From the NCBI GenBank assembly GCA_026826555.1, contig JAKSZT010054573.1, positions 159,046 through 223,045 of the forward strand: a DNA stretch of 64,000 bases. The letters run 5' to 3'. A program made the position numbers and the translations under genes. Source of the stretch: Tolypeutes matacus. Lineage: Eukaryota > Chordata > Mammalia > Cingulata > Chlamyphoridae. Below the pieces are notes generated by a model. That model ran no database searches, had not been told where the DNA came from, and was given only the letters and a program-made list of their open reading frames with translations. Positions within the stretch are counted from its first letter, which is position 1. Each line of letters begins with the position of its first letter. Positions 11,901 to 24,098 of the stretch are shown one piece after another.

Positions 11901-13590
11901 CAAAAATGGGAGCTATGACTCTGCTTGATAACATTATTCTGGCTATGAAACATGTCAAAACTAATTAGTTTACTGAGAGAAACAACAAATTAAAAGTATT
12001 TATGACTTTTTTTCACCCAATACCTAGTCTTTATTGATTTTCCCATTATTAGCACCCAAATAGAACCATCATCAATAAACAGTGCTGACAGGAAAGTTTA
12101 TATATTACAAAATATTTGCGTGAATTACAACGATTTTAACAAATGAACTACATTTTTTTTGTCCTTAAAAGTAAATGCTGCAACTTGAGTACTGTAAAAA
12201 GGACTCTCATTTTCTGGCTGTCTGCAACCCTAGGCGCGGCAGGGTATGGCATACACATACACGGGGAGTCCTTCTGCACAGCAGGCTGGAAGCCCGCCAA
12301 GAGGGTCTCTAAGCTGATACAACAGGGCACACTGCAGCTTTTCTATAGAAAGCATGTTAGAATAGAGCTTGTGGGGCCACATACATGTTTTGAAAGAATT
12401 ATACTCAGACACTACCATCAAATAAAGAGATTACTTAGAAACTGCTAATTCCTACCCCTGCCCCAATCTATTAGCTCTGGGTTTTATCTTCCATGAAAAA
12501 AAGCACACCTATCTAAGTCTCCAGGCTGTGCGCAGACAAGAGGAGTGATGCAAGCAACTTCTGGGTCTGGTCCTTAAAATATCGGGAGGACGAGATGCCG
12601 GAGGGCATAGCCAGGGCTGATCCTAGGGAATGGCAGCATAAAGGGACAGAAGGAAGCTGGATCCCCCGATGACCTTGGGAACTCAGTGCCTCCCTCCACA
12701 GACCACTGAACCCTGGATGCTGTTGGTCACAACACCCGTAAGACATACACTGGACTTATTCTGTCCTGGCAGGCGACTCTATTCCAACAGCCCAGGCACA
12801 GTACACAGCACGAGCTTAGAGAACGAATCCGAGAATGAAGGAGAGATGCGTCCGAACAATACAGTAACTGATTACGCACTGGAACACGGCAGATTTCAGA
12901 CTCTCTCTACCACATTCGTTTCTCCATAGAGCCTGCCTGCTTTTGGTTGCAAATTATCAGAAGAGGAGGCAACATTTTCAGATGGATATTGGACTTCAGA
13001 GTTTATTTTCACTGGCATCTTTAAGGATACTCTTAAGGAAACAGAGCGATACCAAGGGATAGTTTTAAAGTGGCAGGTCCAGAAAGGTCTGCCTTTGTTT
13101 TCCCATTGTTCTAATTCTGTATTTCCAAGCACAAGCTCAGTTGCCACCTTATTAGTATCTATTTCTAAGTAAGCAGCCTGTACTTACAGTTAATGTTCTG
13201 CCCTTTAATTCCTCCCCAATTACTGCTTCACAGGGTTGGGAAGTTCCCAAGGCCTGGGCAAAGGGTGTCCCAGACCCCACTCAAATTCCATCCCACACTC
13301 AAACTGGCCCTTTGGTGCCCACATGGTTCCAAATGTTCCACGTTGCCTTTCAATACTGCTTTGGGATCACTGCTAGAAGTTTGCAAAAACATTTTTGAGG
13401 ATTTTTAAATTGAACATTAGAAATGGTAGTCAAAAACAATGAGTGGTTCCCTTTTTTGGATACTCTTATTTTCAAAACAAAAAAGCTGTGATCCTTGAAA
13501 GCAGTCATTCTCAGAAATGATATTCTTTTCCTATTAGGAAAGTGTTAGCCATTTTAAAGACTCCTCTTCTGGAACTGTCTTCAGAAGCCA
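8991..13590. other. AT-rich intronic desert
   Basis: Strongly AT-rich, especially 10,430-12,140, with no gene, RNA or clear repeat that I can name. A perfect 13-bp inverted repeat is at 9,385-9,417. The only longer frames (12,143-12,448 on both strands) are short and not protein-like. Confidence 0.5.
9385..9417. repeat. Perfect 13-bp inverted repeat with 7-nt loop
   Basis: The left arm AATTATAATTAAC (9,385-9,397) is perfectly complementary to the right arm GTTAATTATAATT (9,405-9,417). It could form an AT-rich hairpin; no function is evident. Confidence 0.9.
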
Positions 13591-13593
13591 TGA

Positions 13594-13673
13594 AAAGGGG
13601 AAAGGGGAAAGGGGAAAGGGGAAAGGGAAAGAAAGGAAAAAGAAAAAATAAAAAAAAAAACAAAAACAAAAGC
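13594..13673 (+). repeat. (GGGGAAA)n microsatellite grading into A-rich tract
   Basis: Four GGGG runs and one GGG run, separated by AAA, occur at about 13,597-13,627, followed by purine-only then A-rich sequence to 13,673. Four or more G runs with 3-nt loops fit the intramolecular G-quadruplex pattern. Confidence 0.9.
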
Positions 13674-14304
13674 CCAGAACATCACTCCTCCCCCAGACTG
13701 AAGGGAGGCAGAGCTGGCAAGAGCTTAAACGTGGGGGGTTCGGGCATTGGGCAGCTGGGTAATGGTTGGAGAGCTGGGGGGCAGGGCAGGGAAGAGAGCT
13801 GGAGGTCTAGCTCTGGCAGCCAGCCCAGGGATGGGAGCATGAGAGGGAGCCAGGGAAGCTGCCGGCCGTAAGAGCCACAGCTGGCAAATGACCATGAGTT
13901 ATAGCCCTGGGCGGCAGGCACTGCCTGATGACAAGCACATGCTGTGTTCGGGCCTGAAAACAGATCCATTTCCTTTCTGCCACCACAGATGAAGCACTCC
14001 TCTATGGAGACTAATGCGTCGTTTCTCTGCTTGGAGAAAACCAAATTACTCTCCCACTCAGAAGCTTTTCAAAGCAGACCAGGCAGCCAGAGGCCTTTGT
14101 GATTTTCTTTCGGCACCCGCTGTCATTCTAACTGAAGCCCCCTCGCCCCAGGAGGCTCAGCACTAAAGTGCTCCGCCCTCCCGCTCGGGTTCGGTAGGCA
14201 GAATCACTCACGTTGTTCCTGGCTATCCAGGTACCCACGCAGGGCACTGACCTTTGCCATCCTAAACCACAGCATGGGATGCCCACAATGTGTCCTCACT
14301 TTTA

Positions 14305-14475
14305 TGTAGTGGCTCTTAACGAGGGGCCTCCCTAGAGAGATTGTCACAACTGGGGGTGGGAGTGGGGATGTTAATGTCATCAAGTGGGTAGAGACCAGGT
14401 GCTGCTAGTCACCCTACAATGCACAGCAAAGAAGGATTCATCCCAAAGGTCAATAGTTGACAAGGCTGAGAAACA
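14305..14475. mobile_element. MER5A (hAT-Charlie) DNA transposon relic
   Basis: The stretch contains TGGCTCTTAACGAGGGGCC, TTGTCACAACTGGGGGTGGG, AAGTGGGTAGAGACCAGG, TGCTGCTAGTCACCCTACAA and TGCACAG, in the order of the MER5A consensus. Same orientation as the copies at 32 kb and 54 kb. Confidence 0.8.
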
Positions 14476-14821
14476 GAACTTTAAACTCAGTCGCAGTTTG
14501 CCAGAGATGCTATGACAAATACCACATACCGGTTGGCTTAACGACAGGACTCTACTGGGTCACGAGTAGAATTTGAGACGTCTGGGCCCCAGCGTTATTA
14601 TTCGCAAAGTGGGGATTACAATTTGCAAGGCTGTTTGCCAGAAAACCTAGAACCAAAGGAATTTGAAATCCAACCAACCAGAGGTCTAAAATAACTAGGG
14701 GAGACTTTGTCAAAGCATGTTCTTCTGAACTGTGTTTTCCAGGTTGTTTAAGTACGTGTCACCTGAAAAAGGGTCCACCAGTTGGATTGGGATCACGGAG
14801 TTAAGCAAAGTTACCAGAAAA

Positions 14822-14915
14822 GTAATAATAACAGCGGATGCTATTTTGCACCTACTGCTGGCCTTGGCTCTGTTCTAGTTGCTTTTTATACAAACTCATT
14901 TATTCCTTATAATAA
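14822..14915 (-). repeat. MIR fragment
   Basis: A short stretch with CTGTTCTAGTTGCTTTTTAT and ACTCATTTATTCCTTATAA resembles the reverse complement of the MIR core. Diverged and short. Confidence 0.4.
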
Positions 14916-14991
14916 ATAACAAAGTATCTGAAGTGCTTAGAAACAAAAGCAGTTACTGTAATGCATACTGAGTTCTAAGTAAGTGATGGTT

Positions 14992-15392
14992 ATTGCTGGG
15001 GATTGAATCGTGTACCCCAATTTCTTACTCTCAGTCTACATTCCTATGGCTGTGAGCCCGTCTGTAGATAGGAAGCTTCTGAAGATGGGATTATTAGTTA
15101 TGGTGTGGCTAAGCTGAACCAGGGTGGGCCTTCATCTGTATGGCTGGAGGCCTGATAGAGAGAGGAAATCTGGACACCAGAGGAGACCAAGGACGTTGCC
15201 AGGTGATGGAGGAAGAGATGCAAGTCCAGGGGCCCTAAGGAGTGCAGCAAGCCAGCACAGAATGCCACAGACTCTGAGAGAAAGCACGGTCTTGCTGATG
15301 CTTTGATTTTGGACATTTGGCCTCCAAAACTGTGACCCAGCAAATTCCTGTTGTTAAAACCAACAGTGCACAGCGCCTGTCATAGCAGGCTC
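14992..15392 (+). repeat. MLT1-type LTR (ERVL-MaLR fossil)
   Basis: It begins GGGGATTGAATCGTGTACCCC and has GAAGATGGGATTATTAGTTA, then a central GGAAATCTGGACACC, and ends with TTTGGCCTCCAAAACTGTGA and AATTCCTGTTGTTAAAACCA. This is the order of landmarks in MLT1 solo LTRs. No internal retroviral genes are present. Confidence 0.8.
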
Positions 15393-15399
15393 TGGAAAA

Positions 15400-15602
15400 C
15401 TCAGACAGTTATTGTATGTTTCTCACAGCACTATGAGGTAGAGCTATTATTACCCACTTTTACAGAAGAGGAAACCGAGGCGGCGTGATATTAACTCGCT
15501 ATCCAGGTCACACAGCTAGAACGTTGCGGAGCTCAGGTGTGAGGCCAGACCGCCTTGCTCTAGAACCTGCACTTATTACCTGGGCTACGCCACCTTTTTA
15601 CT
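15400..15602 (-). repeat. MIR SINE relic
   Basis: The plus strand shows the reverse MIR consensus landmarks: CACTATGAGGTAGAGCTATT, CACTTTTACAGAAGAGGAAA, CAGGTCACACAGCTAGAAC and GTGAGGCCAGACCGCC. One of the clearer MIR copies in the window. Confidence 0.75.
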
Positions 15603-15639
15603 CACTGGAGGTCATCCTAGATGCTGTGACTCACTATTG

Positions 15640-16560
15640 TGTATCTTGAATGCAAAGAAGGAGATAAAGAACCCAAGTTTCTTGATTTGTTTCCTGTATC
15701 GTTTACTTAGCATACACTCCCTTGGTTTTTCCTCTGAGGCTCTCATCCAGTTTCATGGTTTTGAAGTCCCCTATAAGCCTTCAGTATGTCAAAATCTAAT
15801 GTGTCCCAGTCGACACTCCTGCCCCCACCTCCCCATCCTGTTCCTCCATTTCTGTCAAAGGCAACACTACCTTTCCAGTGGCTCAGCCCAACAGCCGTGC
15901 AGCCTACCATCGTTAATCTCTCTCCCACACTCCACATCCTAAAGGCCACCAATTTCTCACTGTGTCCACGGCTACCGCCCAGGGCCTCTTCTCTCACCTC
16001 AACTACACCAACAGCCTTCTAGCCGGCTGCCAACGCCAGCTGCCAGTTTCGCCTCCCCACACACCCCATTTCTTTTCTACACAGCAGTCAGAGTGTCCCT
16101 CTGCTCCCCACTTTCCTTAGAGGCAACGCCAAGGCTCTGACTTAGTTCTGGAAGCGTCACTTCTCTCAAGATGGTCTACCTAGATCTAGATGGTCCAACC
16201 CTGCCATTTCCGGGACCCCCCTCACACCGTCCGCTTCAGTCCTGCAGCTCACGCTGCTGCTCTCCGGGCACGTGCCAACCTGAGGCCTCTGGAGCAGCTG
16301 TTAGCTCTGCCAAGAGTGCGCTGACACCTACACAGACCTTGTTGAAAACTGCCTTGCTCCCTCCCCGAAGGAGCCCTCCCAGGCCCTCAACCTGATTCTA
16401 TAATTGACATTTTCTATTAGACTTACCTAAACCTTCTAACTTATTACTTCATTATCTGTATGGATTTGCATGCTTATAAGAATAGGGTTTTCTTCCTCTG
16501 TGTTTTCACTGGCATATCCCAGGCACCTGAGACATCAGTGTCACACCAGATGCTTACATA
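15640..16560 (+). repeat. L2-like LINE 3' region
   Basis: Pyrimidine-rich sequence with landmarks of the mammalian L2 3' region: TCAACTACACCAACAGCCTT, CTACACAGCAGTCAGAGTG, TCTCAAGATGGTCTACCTAG and, near the end, GCATATCCCAGGCACC. Diverged; internal boundaries are approximate. Confidence 0.6.
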
Positions 16561-18039
16561 TTTGTACACTAAATTATCACTCTATCGTCATGATCTTCTT
16601 ACAGCTCTGAGCCACAGGAACATTTATTTTGTGCGCCACCTTCCTCATCTAGTTTCCCATCTACTGAGCTTCTGCGTGTATTGAAGCATCTGAAAGATGA
16701 TGATATTCTATGTTTAATGAGCTAAGGTTTGCCCCACCCTCCCAAACTTCTCTACAAAAGACCATTCAATGCTATTTTGACATTTTAAAGACAGCTTTCT
16801 GGTGGACTTTGAATCCACCAATCACTAAACATTCAGATAAATTGTTGCCTTGTTAGAAGTTTATTTGTTCTCCCACGCTAAGATAAAGCCAATGCAATTT
16901 TTTTTAAAACGTCTCTGGAAGCTTGAAATCTAAAGATGACAGGACTTGACTAAAATGAATGTAAATGTGCCAAGATGGTAATAACTTATAAAAATAAATG
17001 TTACTTTAAATGTAACAACAGTGTCAAGAAGTAGGGCAGTTCTAGATAAGCCTTTAGCCACAGGGAATTGAAATCAGGCCATAAATTCTCATTTCTCTTT
17101 TCTTTTTACTCACCAAACCATGAAAGTGGGGACCATGAGGTGAAAAGTCACAATGCATTAAATATTTCCTCAACTCTTATCTCACCCTTTTTTAAAAAAA
17201 TGACTTTCAGAATACTATTTAGGTACTTGTTTTTTTGCCACTGTAATAAAAGGTTATATGTAAATCTGAAGAGACAACACCAAAGGGATTTCCCAACCCC
17301 CATTTAAAATTATATTTATATCACAGAAAAAATGTTTTATATTAATTTCTAAACGATAAAAATGACTATAGTTTTATGTATAAACTTTATGTATAAATCA
17401 TATGTATAAATCTTTAAACACAAACATTTTAAAATACTAACCTTTAATATTCTTTAAAAATGAATCTATTGCCGTAAGTACACCAGAATGATATAAAATA
17501 TTAAAACTGAGCTGTTTGAGAGATTTTTCTTTTGAAAACAGTCACAGTTAAATGATAAAATGTGCTCTCCCAGGCCTCTGGGGAAACATTTGGAATCTGG
17601 TGGTTTTTTAAAAAATTAACATTTCAGTAATGTTACCTGTTGACAGTCATCTTGGGTGGGTCATCAATTTTTCTTTACAATGCATTAAATTCTTCAATGA
17701 AATATTACTATAGAAATATTTAGAAAATGTGAGAGAGAGATTTTGGTAATATTTTTAAACTATTTTTGAGATGAGAAAATGAGTTGCTGTGAGAGAATAA
17801 CCACACAGCTGGCAACTGGCCAAAGAGGTACTGTTGATGCCCTTTCCACAAGCTAAAAATAGCCACATGCTCCACATAATACCAGGTATGCAGAGCCCTC
17901 TGAGTTACTCAATGCTACATTGTCCAAGTAGCACTCAATATAGAGTAATAAATATGTAAAAATAGTAAACATTGATTTACTTCATGGTTTCCCAAACTGG
18001 GCTCATCTGTAAAACAAGCTCTTGAAAAAATATAATAGG
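16561..18039. other. AT-rich intronic sequence without a call
   Basis: No gene or named repeat is supported. A local cluster of three TATGTATAAA motifs is at about 17,376-17,411. Confidence 0.5.
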
Positions 18040-18740
18040 TGTTACTTATAACAAAATTCCAAGATTGAATAAGTTAAAAGAGCAAAAGAGATCCAAGAAG
18101 CTATACAAATTCCAAGCAGAATAAACACCCAACAAAACACTTCACCATCAATTCCTAAAGACCAGTGGGAAAAAAAGTACCTCTGAAAAGCAGCCAGAGA
18201 AAAAAAGATAAATTACATACAGAGAAACAAGGATGATAAATACCCAAAACTTCTTATCAAAACCCATGGAAGCGCCAACATAATGGGATGAAATCCTTGA
18301 AGTGCTAAAATAAATAATGTCAACCTGAAATGCTACAATCATCCAAAATATCTTTAAAAATTGAAGGCAAAATAAAGGTGTTTTCAGAGAAAAGCAGAGA
18401 ATTCCTGTCAGTGGCTCTGCACTACCAAAGCACCCCCCACACACACCAAAACCCAGGAGGTGGGACACTATCACAGGAATGGAGACAGTGCCAAGTTCAA
18501 GGGAGCACTACAAACCCAGAGCGACTCCCGAAAACACAACTAATAACAAGCCAGCAGTGGAGATAAAGCAGAGTCACAAGAGCCCTCAATTTATGAAAAG
18601 GATGCAGGAAAAGAGGATAAAAGGAACAAAGAACAAATGAGCCACATAGAAATAAACTGCCAGTGGACAATGGTCCAAAGCTCCTGCAATTAAAAGGCTG
18701 GGGAGGGAGACTGGATAAAAAGCAAGAAGCGACTCTACGT
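18040..18740 (+). mobile_element. Old L1 fragment (L1M-type, ORF1/3' region)
   Basis: It contains AAATTCCAAGCAGAATAAAC, AAAGCAGCCAGAGAAAAAAA, ATTACATACAGAGAAACAAG, CATGGAAGCGCCAACATAAT and GAAGGCAAAATAAAGGTG, in the order seen in old mammalian L1 ORF1-proximal or HAL1-like sequence. No frame is intact. Confidence 0.6.
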
Positions 18741-18894
18741 CAGGCACAGCAAACCCACTCTGAACACACATACACATGTATGACCGATACGCACACACGC
18801 ATCACATCACACCTAAACAAACACGCTGTCTTTGAATGTACACGTGTGGGTTCTGCCAACTCGTCTTCCTTTCCTTTGTGAACTCTCCCATTTC

Positions 18895-19290
18895 CTTCCT
18901 GCTGAGGGGTCTGGGGAAGACGTTCCGGAGGCGAAGAGAACACGGCGGCCCGGGAGGAGGACTGGGCCCTGGGCCCTGGGCCCTGACCGGGAGGTAACTG
19001 AGGCCGCTGGCCCGCCGCAAGCAGCCTGCGAGGCTCTTTGACGGGGCGGTGCGAGCGCGGGCCGAGGGCGCCGCTCATCTGGTCACGTGAAGCCTTTACC
19101 CTTAGCCGCCGGCCCCTCGTGAGACCCCAGGAAGACAGAGCCCCTGCTGCCCAAGCCCTGCTGGGGCTGAAGGAGCGTTTGGCTGGGGTGGGTGCTGACC
19201 CGTGGGGCTGGCGCGCGCAAGCAAGCGGGGAGCGGCGAGCGAGGCCAGGCGGGGGCGCGGGGAGGGGCTGCTGAAGGCCTCAGCAGAGCG
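18895..19290. promoter_or_regulatory. CpG-island-like block, candidate alternative promoter
   Basis: About 400 bp with G+C near 70% and, by my count, close to 40 CpG dinucleotides, including GCGAGCGCGG and GGCGCGCGCAAG runs. The rest of the intron is CpG-poor, apart from the DNMT3A retrocopy. Downstream on the plus strand is a TATTTAAG box-like motif at 19,350. The block is compatible with an alternative TBL1X promoter (minus strand) or an unrelated transcript. No first exon or protein start could be recognised, so the promoter role is inferred from composition only. Confidence 0.45.
18964..18984. repeat. Three tandem GGGCCCT heptamers
   Basis: Exact copies at 18,964, 18,971 and 18,978 inside the CpG-rich block. 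Each unit contains the GGGCCC palindrome. Confidence 0.9.
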
Positions 19291-19393
19291 GGGAGGCACA
19301 CCCTAATGTCCTCAAGGTAGTACCGAGCGGCCCCAAGAGGGAGCCCCGGCTATTTAAGTTCCCATAATGGGAATTCCAGTAAGAGCGAGCCCG

Positions 19394-19456
19394 CCTCCTC
19401 AGCCTCCTCAGCCTCCTCAGCCTCCTCAGCCTCCTCAGCCTCCTCAGCCTCCTCAG
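19394..19456 (+). repeat. 9-bp minisatellite (CCTCCTCAG)7
   Basis: Seven perfect head-to-tail copies of CCTCCTCAG lie just beside the CpG-rich block. The proline/glutamine-rich plus frame and arginine/leucine-rich minus frame across it are consequences of the repeat and I do not treat them as genes. Confidence 0.97.
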
Positions 19457-19459
19457 CCC

Positions 19460-22400
19460 CAGGGGCCAGCACCCTGCAGGGGGCGCACTGGCACAGCGGA
19501 GGGGCTGCAGGAAGGCCCCAGGCGAGGGTGGGCGCTGCGTGCTGGGAGGAGCATGCTGCTGGAGAAGCCCCCTCAGCACAGGCCTCTAGAAAGCTGCAGT
19601 CCTCCTGCGGGGCCCGTCCATCTCCCTCTCTAACTGTGGGGTGCGGGTGGCGGTCATCAAAATAGGGAGCGATCTCACAATAGGAACACCCAGGCGACGG
19701 AAGGTGGGGCGAGTGGCCAAGTCATACACACACAGGGCGGCAGCGCATCCCGGGGTCTGTGCGTAAAAGCAGGAATCTGGGAATCTTCAGGAATAGCCAG
19801 GAGCAGCCCCAAAAGGGAGGGTGCAGGGTGAGAAAGGAAGAAGCCTAGGACCAGGGGGAATGGGGTGGGCGTGGGTGCACAAAGCAGGGCTGGACAGGGT
19901 CAGGTGCACTGAGCGGCACCCATGCATCCTGGGACAGACGCCCTGAATACAACATCTGCTCCTACTGCCAGGGAGGTGCCAGCTGGTGACAAGACACCAC
20001 CCCTCCCCTCAAACAGACACGCCGACCAGTTACTCTCCCGCTCTGTACAGAAAAAGGCTGAGCTCCAGACTGGTTTCACAGCTAACGAGTTGTAGGACTT
20101 GAACCCCAAGTTTTGGTTTCAATTTGAGCGCTGTCATCATTTCAGACCAAACTAAGTCACCAGTTAGAATAATTTGGAAAGAAGGCAGGTGGTCACTTAC
20201 TTCTGCACAATGGGAATAAATAGGGATTTTGCAAGTAAAAGCCTATTTATTGAGGAAGTTTTTCAAACACTTTCAACCATCAACTTGCACATATATAATG
20301 TACCCATTACATATCATTCCAACTCTCCCTTTGGTTCCTCTTGAACTCCTTTTCACACTTAACCATTTGCATTGTACTTATAAACAACTGTCTATTTTTC
20401 AATCTTCTATGATATACCATATGTGTGTGTGTGTGTGTGTATTTTTTTAAACCAACACAGGTTAGACTTCCTCAGTTAGGCTAAAGTGTCTAGAGCATCC
20501 TGGACAGAAAATGAGCCATCGTGCAGCTTTGCATTTCACTCACGTGCACATCTTTCCCACTGTAAAATTCCAGAACAGAGAGTCTTAGATTGACACCAAA
20601 TATCTTATTTTACAGGCGAGCAGACCAAGTGGGTCATTTCTCTCACCAAGCAAGCAGTAGCAAGTACAGTCGGTTGAGTAAATAAAGCTGTGGAAAAGGT
20701 ATTCCATTTTTGATCCATGGAATTCAGTTATTTCCTTGGGTATAAAATCCCTACAATTCCTAAGAACTTTAATTCCTGTTAAAATCCTGACTCTATTAGT
20801 TGATCCTTCCTTCAAAGGGTATATGCTTCCCTAGTGCCAGTACAGGTTCTAGAAACATACAAAATCACAAGCAACAGCCATTAGGAATATAGAGGACTAT
20901 AAAATCATAGTCAAATAAGCATAATGCTCTTTAAAAATGGGTATTCTTCTATCAGGCCTAATTTCACGTGACTTTGAGTATTTTTCAATTTATGACGACC
21001 AGTGCCACCTGTGTAAGAATTCTGATGCCTCGATGTCTTTTCCTAGTATGTGATGCCACAAATGAGGAAATTGTACAGGTGGATGCCACACACTCCCAAG
21101 CAAACCAGGTCCCTGAAAGACTTGCAGTTTGGCTCTCTGCGAAATGATCACATGTGTTCTACCTCCCTCTTCACATGGCTTAACATCAACATTGCCCGTT
21201 TCTTCTCACGTGATGGTCGCAAAGGGCAGTTTATAGTATAAAGTCACTGGAGGAAACAAAAGAACTCAGACAACTTGCTTGAAACAAGACCAAGAAAACT
21301 ACCATTTAGCTTCACAAGATGAAGTCCTTTTGCAGAAATCCTGAGGTCAGCAGATATTACTGAACTCTATAAATTCATGGCATCTGAAACCAAAAGATGT
21401 TATACTCTATGGAAGTGACAGTCAGTACACATATCACGGATGGAATTTCAAATCTCTCCAATCACAACATGGGGATGTGCGGTACAAAGAGATACGGACA
21501 CTGAGCGCCGCACTTCCACGCCCGTGAGCTCTGAATCCCGCATCACCATCCCAGGATCCGTCTCAGAGGCTGAGACTTCCAGGTTACATCGCCAGGGAGG
21601 GCAGAGCCTCAACGCGCCCCAGGTCCCTGGCCCTAAAGGCCCCCAGCTTTCCACTGTGCCAAGTGGCCTATCTTCAGTTAGCACCTTCGGGACGTCTTTA
21701 AACAGAAGCTCGAGCCAACATGGGTTCTTTCACTGGCCTGCGTTTGCCTCGAAGGCGGAGCTCTTGCGTCTATTTTGTGTGCGTGTGTCCATCACAGTGT
21801 ATTTGTGACTGCTATCGACCTCCAAGTGGGCAGGTGCTTTACAGTTACCGTGTGGACCCACGGACTCAAATGCGTGTGAAGTGGACATGTGGGCACAAAG
21901 GAACAAAGTTACTGTCATAAACAAGAACAGGAATCACCGCACATGTCAGGGGCATGCCACTGTCCCTTTGGTTTTCTTAGACACAACAGAGACACTGCCA
22001 ATCTACAAACGTCTTCACCAGTCAGCCCTCAGCACGACATCGGAGAAGTTTCTCAAGTAACTAAAATAGGAGTAGCAGTAAAAGCGCAAGTGCATGAAGT
22101 TTCAGTTTCAAATGGAGCATGATCACCTATATCTGCAGCTTTCTTCAAGGGAAACTTATTACTTAGTTTTCATTCAACTGCCCTTTTAAATGAGGAGGTG
22201 TTTGGGGGACAGGAAAAAGAATAGGCATAGATGAGAAAACAGGTAAGATTGAAAGTAGATGCCAAAATGTTTTGTTTTTCTGAAGTGAACACTGAAATAT
22301 TTTTGCACTGTCCAAAAATGTTCTATTTTACTAAATTAGCACTGCTTGCACCATATTTAATTACATGAATAGCACGTTTAGTAATACCTTTGCACTGTTC
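19460..22400. other. Intronic sequence with weak MIR traces
   Basis: A TG run of about 20 bp lies at 20,421-20,440. MIR-like remnants are visible at about 20,020-20,150 (TTTCACAGCTAACGAGTTGT, GGACTTGAACCCCAAGTTT) and 20,585-20,680. The rest (20,700-22,400) has no call; its open frames (for example 21,440-21,808) are not protein-like. Confidence 0.45.
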
Positions 22401-22404
22401 TTTT

Positions 22405-22610
22405 TTAAAAAGCAGTTTTATTCACATACCATAGAATCCATCCAAAGAGAACAGTAGGAAGTAGGAAGTGGCTCGCAGTATAGTCACACTCATCACCACA
22501 ATCAATTTCAGAACATTTTCATTGTTCCAAAAAGAAACCCCCACGCCCGACATCACACGCCCCGCTGCTGACCCTCGGCATTGGTGTGGTGTCTTTGCTT
22601 CAGGTGAGGA
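22405..22610 (-). mobile_element. Old L1 fragment, antisense
   Basis: The plus strand reads TTTTATTCACATACCATAGA, TCACCACAATCAATTTCAG and AACATTTTCATTGTTCC, the reverse complement of an old mammalian L1 3' region. Its end towards the DNMT3A retrocopy is not clear. Confidence 0.7.
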
Positions 22611-23179
22611 AGGGATGCTAAAAGCTGACATCATACAGCCCGCGACGCCACAAACCACCCACCAGTAACAGCGTGTGATGGTGATGGACGTTTGTCCGGG
22701 TTCGTGGAAGGACATTCCTACCAGTGGCCACACTCACCGTCCACAGAAAGGTTCACAGGGTCATACAGTCCCACGAGTCACCCTCTAGCTTTCTTTCTGG
22801 AGACACGTCCCCTCCCTTTCAGCACCACCACGTCCACAACGCAGTGGTTAGTGGCACTGCAGGGTGCCTCTGCACTGCACTGGCCCAGCGACTCTGCCTG
22901 TCCCTAGAGTGAGACAACGCTCCCCACTCCATCCCTCTAACGGGCAGTGGGCAAATGTAATGTAAACAGCATTTCCAGAAAAGATCCCCCGCCTCTCATG
23001 AAGCTAAATGCAGGAAACAGGATGTAAGCATGGCTCCGAATCTACATTTAGGCTGAGTTTCTCTCAGCCCTACATCATTTTGCTGGATTGGATAGTGGCA
23101 CAGGTACCTGAGCAGCTGGCATCTCACATGCTACACTACACCCTCATGCATTACTGTTCTGATAAAGCACCATGCTCCA
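22611..23179 (-). other. Unassigned sequence, possible further DNMT3A 3'UTR
   Basis: This lies beyond the last part of the DNMT3A 3'UTR that I can recognise. It may be more of a long 3'UTR, old L1 or ordinary intron. There is no poly(T) run on the plus strand that would mark the retrocopy's poly(A) tail. Confidence 0.35.
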
Positions 23180-23982
23180 AGTGCTGTTCAAAAACGTTTT
23201 GCACGTTGCTGCGCTTTCCCTTCGGTCCAGGGGCAACTCTCGCTGTCCCCACACTCTGGATGGTCGCTGATCCCACCACAAGGAGCCCTCGAATCAGCTG
23301 TCATGAGGTTTGGCAATGGCAGACCCCTTCCCCTGCCATCTTTCCAAGGGAGCCTGCTTTTCCAGAGAGATCAAAACGTTACTGCTTGAGTCTGGATAAT
23401 TCCACTCTCAGCTTTCCCCAGTCCCAGCCACCTCACCTTACCAGCTCTTTTGGCGAGGAGAAACAGTGGAATGCTGCTCCCAAATTCTCCTCCTTCACCC
23501 TTCTAAGAACCAAGGGGGAAATCCCACTACTCTAATCATTCACCTTCAAACTGTCTCCCCTTCCCCACCCTTGGTTAAAGCCCTCTGACCAGAAGGCACC
23601 ACGGGGGCCGGTGTGTCCACTCCTCTCGTGACCTGAAGCCCATTGTGAAGCCAGGCTGCGCAGTCACTAAAGCTCCTCTTACACGCCTCCTATCTATCAT
23701 CTCTGTATGAGCTGGAAGCGAGCTAACAGCAGCTGCAGGAAAATGGCTTTCTTCAAGGTTTCCTGTTGGCAAGCACTTGAGAGACCACAGAGAGTGTCCT
23801 GCGTGGCTGGTCTCGTCTTCCCTGCTGCTAGCTGGTTCTATTTTGCATGACTGGGAATGGTGCTGACAGGGTCACTCAGTGGCGGGGAGGGGAAGCTGCC
23901 ACTTGAGTATCTTTCTAAATGTTCTGTTCCCTGCTCATGCTCCGATCTGATCAGGCTGGAGACAAGAGCAGAAAGATATACA

Positions 23983-24098
23983 GTGGGGAGCGGGTGCTCA
24001 GTGGCTGAGTGCCGGCTTCCCATGTACACAGTCCTGGGTTCAATCCCCGGTACTCCTTAAAAAAAAAAAAAAAAAACAAAACAAAACAACAAAAAGCC
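23983..24098 (+). mobile_element. tRNA-derived SINE inserted in the DNMT3A retrocopy 3'UTR
   Basis: Reads GGGGAGCGGGTGCTCAGTGG, CTTCCCATGTACACAGTCCT and a canonical B box GGTTCAATCCC, then an A tail of 18 bases and (ACAAA)-like runs. DNMT3A 3'UTR homology continues on both sides, so this SINE arrived after the retrocopy. Confidence 0.9.

Noticed and set aside
14992..15392. Endogenous retrovirus with genes
   Set aside because: Only MLT1-type LTR landmarks are seen here and at 28,855 and 49,860; no gag, pol or env-like frames adjoin them.
19280..19633. Proline/glutamine-rich and arginine/leucine-rich frames of 88-99 codons
   Set aside because: They depend on the 9-bp minisatellite and the GC-rich flank; no start context or splice sites support a gene.
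23008..23535. 175-codon plus-strand frame
   Set aside because: Its upper part lies antisense to the DNMT3A 3'UTR of the retrocopy; no domain is recognised and the frame is explained by chance openness.
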